Below, piece by piece: positions 1 to 8,000 of a stretch of 26,735 nt of DNA. Each line of letters starts with the position of its first letter. Within the stretch, counting starts at the first letter, position 1. Made by a program: the position numbers and the translations under genes. The stretch is from NCBI GenBank assembly GCA_964489265.1, contig CAZAXX010000030.1:1-26735 (forward strand). Reading direction: 5' to 3'. Origin of the DNA: CAYRUP01 sp964489265 (GTDB taxonomy: Bacteria; Pseudomonadota; Gammaproteobacteria; DSM-16500). Below the pieces are notes generated by a model. The model ran no database searches and was not told the origin of the DNA. It worked only from the letters and a program-made list of their open reading frames with translations.

Positions 1-90
1 GCCCGCCGCGGCGCTCTCTTTCCCCCACACCCCCCCCCCCACCCAAAAACAACCGGCCGCCGGGCTCGTCGGGCTCGGGCTCGGGCACGA
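1..90. other. GC-rich low-complexity contig end, probable artefact
   Basis: This stretch is unlike the rest of the window. It has a C-run at 30-40, C-rich sequence around it and three tandem TCGGGC hexamers at 69-86. Bases 63-78 differ from the Nextera adapter core GTCTCGTGGGCTCGG (recalled from memory) by one substitution and one inserted base. AT-rich sequence typical of the window begins at about base 90. No open gene or RNA is visible. It is more likely assembly or library residue than genome, although a real GC-rich repeat cannot be excluded. Confidence 0.55.
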
Positions 91-132
91 AAAATCAGTT
101 CCTAGCTTCAATTACTTATTAAGGTCATTAGA

Positions 133-1254
133 ATGAACCTCGCCTTTTGCCTCTTCAATTACTTCCCCTACGGCGGTTTGCAGCGCGATTTCATGCGTAT
201 TGCAAAAGAATGCGTGCGGCGCGGGCATACCGTTTCTGTTTATACCAGTCGTTGGGAAGGCGAGTTAGACCCTCTTTTACCGGTTACCATCATCAAGCCC
301 AAAGGCTGGCAAAATCACACGCGCAGCAAACATTTTGTAGCTGAGGTGCGAAGGGCGTTGGCGCAAAAAAAATATGACCTCGTAGTTGGTTTTAATAAAA
401 TGCCAGGACTCGATGTTTATTACGCAGCGGATACCTGTTTTAAGCAAGCCGTCACAGAAAAACATGGCACATGGTATCGTTTCTTGCCGCGTTATCGACA
501 CTGGGCTTCCTATGAAAATGCCGTATTTGCGAAAAATAAAAAAACCGCCATATTATTAATTGCTAAAAACGAACAAGCGAAATTTATCAAATATTATCAA
601 ACCGATCCCGCGCGTTTTCATTTGTTACCACCCGGCATTGCACGCGATCGTGTTGCGCCTTCCAATGCAGATGAACTTCGCAGCAAAGCGCGAAAAAAAT
701 TCGAGATCAAGCAAGACGATTTTTTATTATTGATGGTCGGCTCTGGATTTAAAACCAAAGGCTTGGATCGCATCATTGCGGGTTTAGCGGCACTCCCAGA
801 TGTTTTAAAAAAGCGTACGCAATTATTTGTCGTAGGCACGGATAAGGCGGCCCGTTTTAAACACCAGGCAACTGAATTAGGCGTTGCTGGACAAGTGCAC
901 TTTCTCGGTGGGCGTGACGATGTGCCTGAATTAATGCTGGCAGCCGATTTGCTAACGCATCCGGCGTATCATGAAAACACCGGAACAGTGTTGCTTGAAG
1001 CCGTTGTCGCCGGCTTGCCAGTGTTGACGACAGATAGCTGTGGTTATGCGCATTATGTCAATGACGCGGCTGCAGGGATGGTTTTGTCATCGCCTTATCA
1101 GCAAGATCAATTCAATGTCGCATTGCACACTATGTTATTATCTCCTAATCGCGCTACCTGGCGGAAAAATGCGATCGCTTTTGCGGAAAAAGCTGATATT
1201 TACAGTATGCCAGAGCGCGCAGTGGATATTATTGAGTCGCTAAAAAAATGCTAA
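133..1254 (+). CDS. waaG: LPS core glucosyltransferase I (WaaG/RfaG)
   Basis: This is a cytoplasmic-face GT4-family, GT-B-fold glycosyltransferase that adds the first hexose to the heptose of the LPS inner core. Its 373 residues match the usual WaaG length (about 374). The family signatures are clear: YFPYGGLQRDFMRIA near residue 10, VVGFNKMPGLDVYYAAD near residues 85-100, the YQTDPARFHLLPPGI segment, and the C-terminal nucleotide-sugar site HPAYHENTGTVLLEA followed by GLPVLTT and CGYAHYV. The ATG at 133 has AAGGT about 8 bases upstream. The gene overlaps waaP by 7 bases, so the two are probably co-transcribed and translationally coupled. The promoter is not recognisable because the artefact-like window end lies just upstream. 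Sugar specificity is assumed from the family. Confidence 0.95.
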   Translation: MNLAFCLFNYFPYGGLQRDFMRIAKECVRRGHTVSVYTSRWEGELDPLLPVTIIKPKGWQNHTRSKHFVAEVRRALAQKKYDLVVGFNKMPGLDVYYAADTCFKQAVTEKHGTWYRFLPRYRHWASYENAVFAKNKKTAILLIAKNEQAKFIKYYQTDPARFHLLPPGIARDRVAPSNADELRSKARKKFEIKQDDFLLLMVGSGFKTKGLDRIIAGLAALPDVLKKRTQLFVVGTDKAARFKHQATELGVAGQVHFLGGRDDVPELMLAADLLTHPAYHENTGTVLLEAVVAGLPVLTTDSCGYAHYVNDAAAGMVLSSPYQQDQFNVALHTMLLSPNRATWRKNAIAFAEKADIYSMPERAVDIIESLKKC

Positions 1255-2024
1255 ATTTAGAGCCTGAATTACAACAGTTTTCATTTGCGCAAATCATGGC
1301 GTTGCGCGGCACCGTTTTTCGCGAGCTGGAAAATCGGCGTACGCAACAAGTGTTGATCGATGGTAAAAGTTATTTTGTGAAGCAACATTTTGGGGTGGGC
1401 TGGAAAGAAATTTTCAAAAATTTATTTCAATTCCGCTTGCCTGTGTTAAGCGCGAAAAATGAATGGCGTGCATTAAAAAAATTACAACAACTTCCAGTCA
1501 ACATACAAGAAATGGTAGGTTATGGTTGTCAAGGCTGGAATCCCGCGAAATTGCAGTCATTTTTAATGACACGCGAATTGCCGCCGCATATTAGCCTGGA
1601 AGATTTTTGCAAAAACTGGCGCTCTAATCCGCCTTCGTTTCGCTTGAAACGACAATTGATCAGCGAAGTTGCACGGATTGCGCGTGTGTTACATGATAAT
1701 GGTATCAATCATCGCGATTTTTATATCTGTCATTTTTTGTTAGAGAAGATTTCATTAAAAAAAGACGATAAAATACCGGTGTTATATGTCATCGATTTTC
1801 ATCGCGCAGGGTTACGCAAGCGGACACCGTTGCGCTGGGTTATCAAAGATTTGGCAGGACTGTATTTTTCGAGTAAAGATTGTGGATTGACACAGCGAGA
1901 TTTATTGCGTTTTATGAAAGAATATCGTAATAAATCATTGGGACCGATCCTAACCAAGGAAACAGCCTTTTGGCAGAGGGTAAAAAAACGTGGCGATAAG
2001 TTATATCAACAACATGCAAACTGA
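1248..2024 (+). CDS. waaP: LPS core heptose I kinase (WaaP/RfaP)
   Basis: WaaP phosphorylates heptose I of the inner core, giving the negative charge that divalent cations bridge in the outer membrane. At 258 residues it is close to the usual 265. Kinase-fold hallmarks: GKSYFVKQH with the likely ATP-binding Lys45, the catalytic loop INHRDFYICHF with Asp157, and VIDFHRA with Asp183 as metal ligand. RTPLRWVIKDLAGLYFSS and GLTQRDLLRFMK are further family stretches. The ATG lies inside the end of waaG and has no Shine-Dalgarno sequence, which fits translational coupling. The order waaG-waaP is the usual core-operon order in gammaproteobacteria, so the assignment rests on both sequence and context. 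Confidence 0.95.
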   Translation: MLNLEPELQQFSFAQIMALRGTVFRELENRRTQQVLIDGKSYFVKQHFGVGWKEIFKNLFQFRLPVLSAKNEWRALKKLQQLPVNIQEMVGYGCQGWNPAKLQSFLMTRELPPHISLEDFCKNWRSNPPSFRLKRQLISEVARIARVLHDNGINHRDFYICHFLLEKISLKKDDKIPVLYVIDFHRAGLRKRTPLRWVIKDLAGLYFSSKDCGLTQRDLLRFMKEYRNKSLGPILTKETAFWQRVKKRGDKLYQQHAN

Positions 2025-3468
2025 CGAAATTAGAGAAATAACCTGGAAAGAACTTCTTCATGCGAATCTCAGCAATCTTCGCGTGCCGTTTCAAATCACA
2101 TTAGGTGAGCATGAGGCGCATGTGCACTGCGATCGGATTCTACGAATCATGCCGGGCAAACGTGTCGTTGCTGTCGGGACATGGAATGAACAGATGGTCG
2201 TAGTGAAATTGTTCTTTGGGCAGCGTGGCGCAAAGCGGCATTATGCAGAAGAATTACATGGCGTTGAAACATTGCTGTCATCCGGCGTACCGACGCCGCG
2301 CGTCTTGTTTCATGGGACGGCATTTAAAAAACGCGCGCACGTTTTGTTATTGGAACAAATTGTTGATTCACAAAATTTAGATGAATTATGGCAGGGCAAA
2401 ACCAGCATCGAAGAGCAAGTGCCATTAATGCACGCGGTCACCATTGAATTAGCCACGCAACATGTGTTGGGTGTGGTGCAAACTGATTTGCACTTTAAGA
2501 ATTTTTTATTGAAAGGAAATCAAATTTACACGCTGGATGGTGGAAGCGTGGAATACTTTCATGAGCCACTCATGAAAAAATTGAGTTTGGAGCATTTAGC
2601 TTTGTTTTTTGCGCAATTGGGCGTAGGCACTGAGAAATTGCAACAGGCGTTATTTCAAGCGTATGCGCGATCGCGTGGTTGGATTGTCAAACCTTCGGAA
2701 ATCGAATATTTGCATGCGGCAGTTAAACGTTTCACTCAATCGCGTTGGGCAAATTACCAAGAAAAAATTATGCGTACGTGCAGCGCGTTTATTCGAGTGA
2801 ATAAACCGACAGCGTTAATGATATATGACAGAGATTATCGCTCCGATGAATTTCTCGCGTTTCTTGCTAATCCTGATTCTGTATTTTACCAGATACACTC
2901 TCTTCTAAAAGCAGGCAACAGTTCGACGGTGATCAAAACGAAAATTGATGGCAAAGAGTTGGTAGTGAAACGCTATAATGTGAAAGGCTCGTGGCATTGG
3001 TTACGCCGTAGTTTGCGGGTGACGCGTGCTGCGGAATGTTGGCGCTTAGCGAATTTACTGCGTTTAGTCGGCATACCGACAGCAAAACCCGTTGCTTTTA
3101 TTGAAAAGAAAATTTTAGGACTTCGCAACAAATCGTATTTCGTGATGGAGTATGTGCCTGGCGAACATTTAGGTGATTATTTCGCGAAATATAAAGAAGA
3201 CGACGCCCATTTTGAAAAAATCGCGCTGCGTGTCGTGACGTTATTAAAAAATCTAGCCAAGTTACGCATCAGTCATGGCGATTTAAAAGTGACGAATATT
3301 TTAATTCAAGATGATAAACCGATTTTGATTGATCTGGATGGCATGACGGAGCATAAAACCAAAGCCGGTGCTGAGCGTGCATTTAAAAAAGATATCAAAC
3401 GGTTTTTGAAAAATTGGGATCGACGGCCGAGTGTGAAAGCGTTTTTTGAGAAATTGTTTCAAAACTAG
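2014..3468 (+). CDS. Tandem two-kinase LPS-core protein (InaA/WaaP superfamily)
   Basis: This 484-residue protein carries two kinase-like modules. Module 1 has a VVVKLFF lysine (about Lys65), VQTDLHFKNFLL with Asp158, and TLDGG with Asp175. Module 2 has ELVVKRYN (about Lys319), the loop ISHGDLKVTNILI with Asp423, and LIDLDG (Asp440/442). Pseudomonas core operons place similar LPS kinase genes after waaP, some of them two-module, so a role in phosphorylating the LPS core is the best inference. Both modules keep their catalytic Asp and may be active. The ATG at 2014 lies 11 bases inside the end of waaP. A GTG at 1990 in the same frame could add 8 residues; neither has a clear ribosome site. The exact acceptor sugar is unknown. 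Confidence 0.8.
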   Translation: MQTDEIREITWKELLHANLSNLRVPFQITLGEHEAHVHCDRILRIMPGKRVVAVGTWNEQMVVVKLFFGQRGAKRHYAEELHGVETLLSSGVPTPRVLFHGTAFKKRAHVLLLEQIVDSQNLDELWQGKTSIEEQVPLMHAVTIELATQHVLGVVQTDLHFKNFLLKGNQIYTLDGGSVEYFHEPLMKKLSLEHLALFFAQLGVGTEKLQQALFQAYARSRGWIVKPSEIEYLHAAVKRFTQSRWANYQEKIMRTCSAFIRVNKPTALMIYDRDYRSDEFLAFLANPDSVFYQIHSLLKAGNSSTVIKTKIDGKELVVKRYNVKGSWHWLRRSLRVTRAAECWRLANLLRLVGIPTAKPVAFIEKKILGLRNKSYFVMEYVPGEHLGDYFAKYKEDDAHFEKIALRVVTLLKNLAKLRISHGDLKVTNILIQDDKPILIDLDGMTEHKTKAGAERAFKKDIKRFLKNWDRRPSVKAFFEKLFQN

Positions 3469-3475
3469 GTGAAAC

Positions 3476-3511
3476 CGTCATTGCGAGGAGCGCAGCGACG
3501 TGGCAATCCAG
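3476..3511. repeat. Dispersed short palindromic-type intergenic repeat
   Basis: The segment begins CGTCATTGCGAGGAGCGCAG and has outer arms ATTGC (3480-3484) and GCAAT (3503-3507). It resembles a dispersed repeat seen between genes in many bacterial genomes (recognised from memory). It fills the short gap between the LPS operon and gabD and lies just before the gabD ribosome site. Only one copy is in the window. Confidence 0.5.
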
Positions 3512-3528
3512 GTGTTTAGGAGGATTTC

Positions 3529-4974
3529 ATGCAGTTGCGCAATAAAAAACTTTTCCGACAACAATGTTACAGCAATGGAAAATGGATAGACGCAGATAAT
3601 AAAAAAACGCTGGTTGTCACTAATCCTTATGATGATAGTAAACTTGGCACGATTCCAGATTGCTGCACCGCTGAAACGCGGCAAGCAATTGAAGACGCAG
3701 AAGCTGCATTTTTAAAATGGCGCGCGAAAACCGCAAAAGAACGCGCTGATTTAATGTGGCGCTGGGCTAAATTAATTGATGAAAATAAAGAAGACCTGGC
3801 GTTGTTAATGACGCTTGAGCAAGGCAAACCGTTAGCAGAATCGCGCGGTGAAATTGATTATGGTAATTCATTTATAAAATGGTTTGCGGAAGAAGGCAGA
3901 CGAATTTATGGCGATATTATTCCTTCAAATAAACCCAATCAACATTTGCTTGTGATCAAACAACCGGTCGGTGTAGTGGGTGCCATCACACCGTGGAATT
4001 TTCCCATCGCCATGATCACACGAAAATGTGCGCCCGCACTTGCAGCAGGCTGCACTGTTGTCGTTAAACCAGCAAGTGAAACACCGTATTCCGCTTTAGC
4101 ATTGGCAGCACTCGCTGAAGAGGCAGAGATACCTGCTGGTGTGTTCAATGTGATAACGGGTTCTGCAGAAAAAATTGGTTTGGAATTGACTTCGAACCCA
4201 ATCGTTAAAAAAATATCATTCACAGGTTCAACCGCAGTCGGCAAATTATTAATGAAACAAAGTGCGTCGACCATCAAAAAGATTTCGCTTGAGTTAGGTG
4301 GCAATGCACCATTTATTGTGTTTGATGATGCGGATTTAGATGCGGCAGTCAAAGGCGCGATGGCATCTAAATTTCGTAATGCAGGACAAACTTGTGTGTG
4401 CGCGAATCGTATTTTGGTGCAAGAAACTGTGTATGCTGCGTTTACAGATAAATTATTAGCTGCAGTTAAAAAATTAAAAGTGGGAAATGGAATTGCTGAA
4501 GGAGTTGAGCAAGGTCCATTAATCAATTCAAAAGCGATTCAAAAAGTAAAAAAACATATTGAAGATGCGACAACCAAAGGCGCAAAAATTATTGTTGGCG
4601 GCAAATCACATTCTGCCGGAGAGTTATTTTTCGAGCCGACGATTTTGACGGATGTGACGGAAGCGATGCTGGTTGCGCGTGAAGAAACATTTGGTCCAGT
4701 TGCACCGCTTTTTCGTTTTAAAACGGAAGAAGAAGCGATCAGGATGGCGAATAACACCGAGTTTGGTTTGGCGTCGTATTTTTATAGCAAAGATATTTAT
4801 CGAATTTGGCGTGTTGCAGAAAAGTTAGAATATGGAATGGTTGGGATCAACGAAGGAATCGTTTCGACTGAGGTTGCGCCGTTTGGTGGTTATAAAGAAT
4901 CGGGAATTGGGCGTGAAGGGTCGAAGTATGGGATAGAAGAATATGTGGAGATCAAGTATCTTTGCATGAGTTGA
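3529..4974 (+). CDS. gabD: NADP-dependent succinate-semialdehyde dehydrogenase (GabD)
   Basis: GabD oxidises succinate semialdehyde to succinate in the GABA shunt; close homologues also use glutarate semialdehyde. The 481 residues equal the family length. Visible ALDH motifs: TPWNFP with Asn157, VVKPASETP with Lys180, FTGSTAVGK, the general base in LELGG (Glu255), and FRNAGQTCVCANR with catalytic Cys289 and the adjacent Cys291 typical of GabD. EETFGPVAP and PFGGYKESGIGREG close the protein. The ATG is set by a strong AGGAGG (3519-3524) 5 bases upstream. It follows the LPS operon by 60 bases across a repeat and appears to be a separate unit. Whether it works on C4 or C5 semialdehyde cannot be read from the sequence. 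Confidence 0.93.
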   Translation: MQLRNKKLFRQQCYSNGKWIDADNKKTLVVTNPYDDSKLGTIPDCCTAETRQAIEDAEAAFLKWRAKTAKERADLMWRWAKLIDENKEDLALLMTLEQGKPLAESRGEIDYGNSFIKWFAEEGRRIYGDIIPSNKPNQHLLVIKQPVGVVGAITPWNFPIAMITRKCAPALAAGCTVVVKPASETPYSALALAALAEEAEIPAGVFNVITGSAEKIGLELTSNPIVKKISFTGSTAVGKLLMKQSASTIKKISLELGGNAPFIVFDDADLDAAVKGAMASKFRNAGQTCVCANRILVQETVYAAFTDKLLAAVKKLKVGNGIAEGVEQGPLINSKAIQKVKKHIEDATTKGAKIIVGGKSHSAGELFFEPTILTDVTEAMLVAREETFGPVAPLFRFKTEEEAIRMANNTEFGLASYFYSKDIYRIWRVAEKLEYGMVGINEGIVSTEVAPFGGYKESGIGREGSKYGIEEYVEIKYLCMS

Positions 4975-4984
4975 CTGGATTTGT

Positions 4985-5049
4985 GTCATCCTGAACGAAG
5001 TGAAGGATCTCCTTATGATAGGGAGATCCTTCACTTCGTTCAGGATGAC
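4985..5049. repeat. Long perfect inverted repeat between convergent genes
   Basis: Arms of 28 bases, 4985-5012 (begins GTCATCCTGAACGAAGTGAA) and 5022-5049, are perfectly complementary around a 9-base loop. It lies between the convergent stops of gabD and the kinase-like gene and can form a hairpin in either transcript. No U-run follows on either strand, so it is not a canonical intrinsic terminator. The sequence resembles a widespread bacterial intergenic repeat. It may still block read-through or protect 3' ends. Confidence 0.85.
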
Positions 5050-5064
5050 AAAAATCAAATGTAA

Positions 5065-8000
5065 TTATCTATATCTTCTCACTTCTTGCGCTTCTTGTTC
5101 TTTAGGGTACAACTTTTGCATTTCCTCGACGTTTTCAATAATCTTGCGAATGTTCGTCAAGATCGGGGATATTAAATTGTCTTCCCCGATAGGTTTTGAA
5201 TCTCTATAAATTTGCTTATGCAATTGTTCCAACAGTTTTATGCGGCTCTCTAGAACACTTTTATCTTCATCCAAATTTGCAATTTGTACAGGATCGGGGT
5301 TCTTGGTTAAGCTTTCCAGTTTCTTTATAACCCTCTCAATATCTGCATTAATGATACCAAGAGTACGATCTATTCTTGTATGATGCTCACTAAAAAATGC
5401 TGATGGTTTAACTTCAGGAGTATGTGCTTTTTCTCCTTCAGATGTAATTTTTGGTTCGGGTGCTTGCTGACTGACTGCTGCTAACGGTTGCGCAGCATGA
5501 TTCTCAGCAAGTTTTTCTTTGGTGGATTGCAGTATTTCTTCTAAACTATCAAACGGACCAGTTGCAAATGGTGCGGTTGGGTAAACTTTTTTATATTCGC
5601 TTATTAGAGTCAATGAATCCTGAGTGCGTTGTAATCTATCTGCATGTGAATTATGAATATTTCTTATTATCGAAGTATTCTGATTGAGAGCTTCCGATAT
5701 TTTCCTGAAAAGATCTTCACTCGGTTTTTGCGAAAGTTGCCTTAATTTATCAACCACGTTATCTATCTCTTCATCTACAGGATCCCATGTAATTTTTCTT
5801 TTAGAAAGAGACAGTGATTTTTGAATGTTTTGCAATCGTTCAATCGGATTACTGTCAGAATTTTCTATTATGGAATTAATATTTAGAAGTGTTTCCTTTA
5901 ATTCGTTTTTAAAATCTTTTGAGTCTCGCAAGTTTTTTTCTAAATTGTCCAACTCCGGATTTTCAGTATTTAACGGACGAACATTTCTATAATTGCTTAT
6001 AAGATTCAATGACACATGAATAGTTTCTAGTCTAATCGCGAGAGATTCCCCAGGATCGTTTATTTTTAAAATATTTTTCCTGAGTGTTTCCATCACTGTT
6101 TCTAGAAAATTCGTTTTTGCGTCTATTAAGCCTCGCTCTAATATTTTAAGTGCTTGATCTTCATCTCCCCATTCTGCCCATTTAGTTCCTTTATAAGAAT
6201 CGATAATATCCCATGACTTTTTAGAACTCTCAAATCTGTCTGTGAGAGGGCTAGCAGAATTATTGATTATCAAATTATTCTTCGTGAGTATGTCTATCAC
6301 TTCTACTTGAAGTTTCTTTTTTGCAGCTTTTGCTTTTTGTTCGTAATCATTAATAGATATTTTTATTTCGGCCTTAACCTCTCCTTGAATTTTTTTATAA
6401 TTATTTATAAGGGATAGATCGTTTTGAATATATTTCAATTTTTCTTGGAGAGTATAATACGCCTCATTTCTATTACTATTACCTGCCTTAAGTTTTTCCA
6501 ATATTATTATTTCAAGATCTTGTTGTAGAGTTGTTAATTTCATTTCTAATTTATCAAGCGCAATATCTTTGACCTCAGGATGATTTATTTTATAATTTCT
6601 TATCTGAACCAGCGAATCGTCAACATATAGTATTTCTTTTCCAGGCTCACCATCAAAATGATTTATTATCGCAGCATTCTGATCGAGCGCAGTCATAAAA
6701 TCTTCTCGCTGCGGATCGAGCGCTCTATTTCGATAAATGGTTTCAGCTATGGTTCTAATAGTTGAAGGTAATGCAGCTTGGGTATGGCCTTTAATAGCTG
6801 CAATTTCCAAAACATCATCTTTTAATTTATTATCATCTTTAATACGATCAGCTAAATTACTTAAATCAAAACCGAGTAAATAACCAACCTTCACTGTTCC
6901 TTGTGGATCACGAACAACATAAGTACCATTCGCTGCTAAATATATTTTATTAGCTTCAGCTGCATTTATATTAGGTAGTTTTGACATCAGCTCAAAGCCA
7001 TACTTCGCAGGTTGAGTTGGAATTGTTGTGGCCTCAACTTTTTTAGTTTCAACTTTATTTGGAGCAGATGACGCTGGAATTTCGATTGATGGAATATCTA
7101 TTGCAGCAGGTGCTACAGACGCTGATTTCTTGGGAGTTACAGATGATGACATCGTAGAAAACATATTTGTTGCATATACTGGGTTATCATCTTCTGCAGC
7201 AGGTGCTACAGATGCTGATTGACTGTGTGTTACAGATGATGGCGTCGCAGAAAACATATTTGTTGCATATACTGGGCTATCATCTTCTTCCTTAACATCA
7301 GCAGATGGTGTTGCCACAGTTGAATCAGATGGTTTTGCAACTTTAGTACTCTCAATGTTAGCAACAATTTCTTTAAACGAGTCTAGACCGGGTATAGTTT
7401 CAAGACCCGCATTTTTGCATAGTAGATAGTATGCCTTTGTTGCTATATCCATGTGAGTATCAGGCTTGTCTGGATATTCCTTTAAAACACTATTGATATT
7501 TTCCAAATATTTTTTAATATTTTCATCGGTTATTCCTTCGAACAAATACTTCAAGTTAAACCTGGGATCTTCAAATAGCATTTCTATTTTGTTACTTATT
7601 TCTGATTTTTGGTCTACTTGATTTCTTAGTGCATTTTTAATTAACTCAATATCTTCCTCGTATTTGAATTTTTCAGGATAATTTTGCTCTGATTGCTTTT
7701 GCTCTGCTTGTCTTTTCTTCTGTAAATCCTTCAGCTTTTGCATAAAGTCTTCAGGAGAAGAAAGAAGATTTTTATCATTAAATAATTCATTAAAATCCTC
7801 AATATGAAGTCTCTCTCGCGGATTATTTCGAGTTAACTCTTGAACAAGGATAGCCATGTTTTTTATTTTATCTGACGGCGATTCAACAAATTTACTTAAT
7901 AATTTCCAATTCTTAAGCTTGCTATCAAAATCATCCTCATCTGAAACAGGAATGATATTACTTCTAAGCATAAATTCTTTGAGTGCCATTCCTAATTGAT

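Noticed and set aside
3939..4526. 195-residue open frame antisense to gabD
   Set aside because: It is a shadow of the strongly conserved gabD reading frame, with no ribosome site and no recognisable motif.
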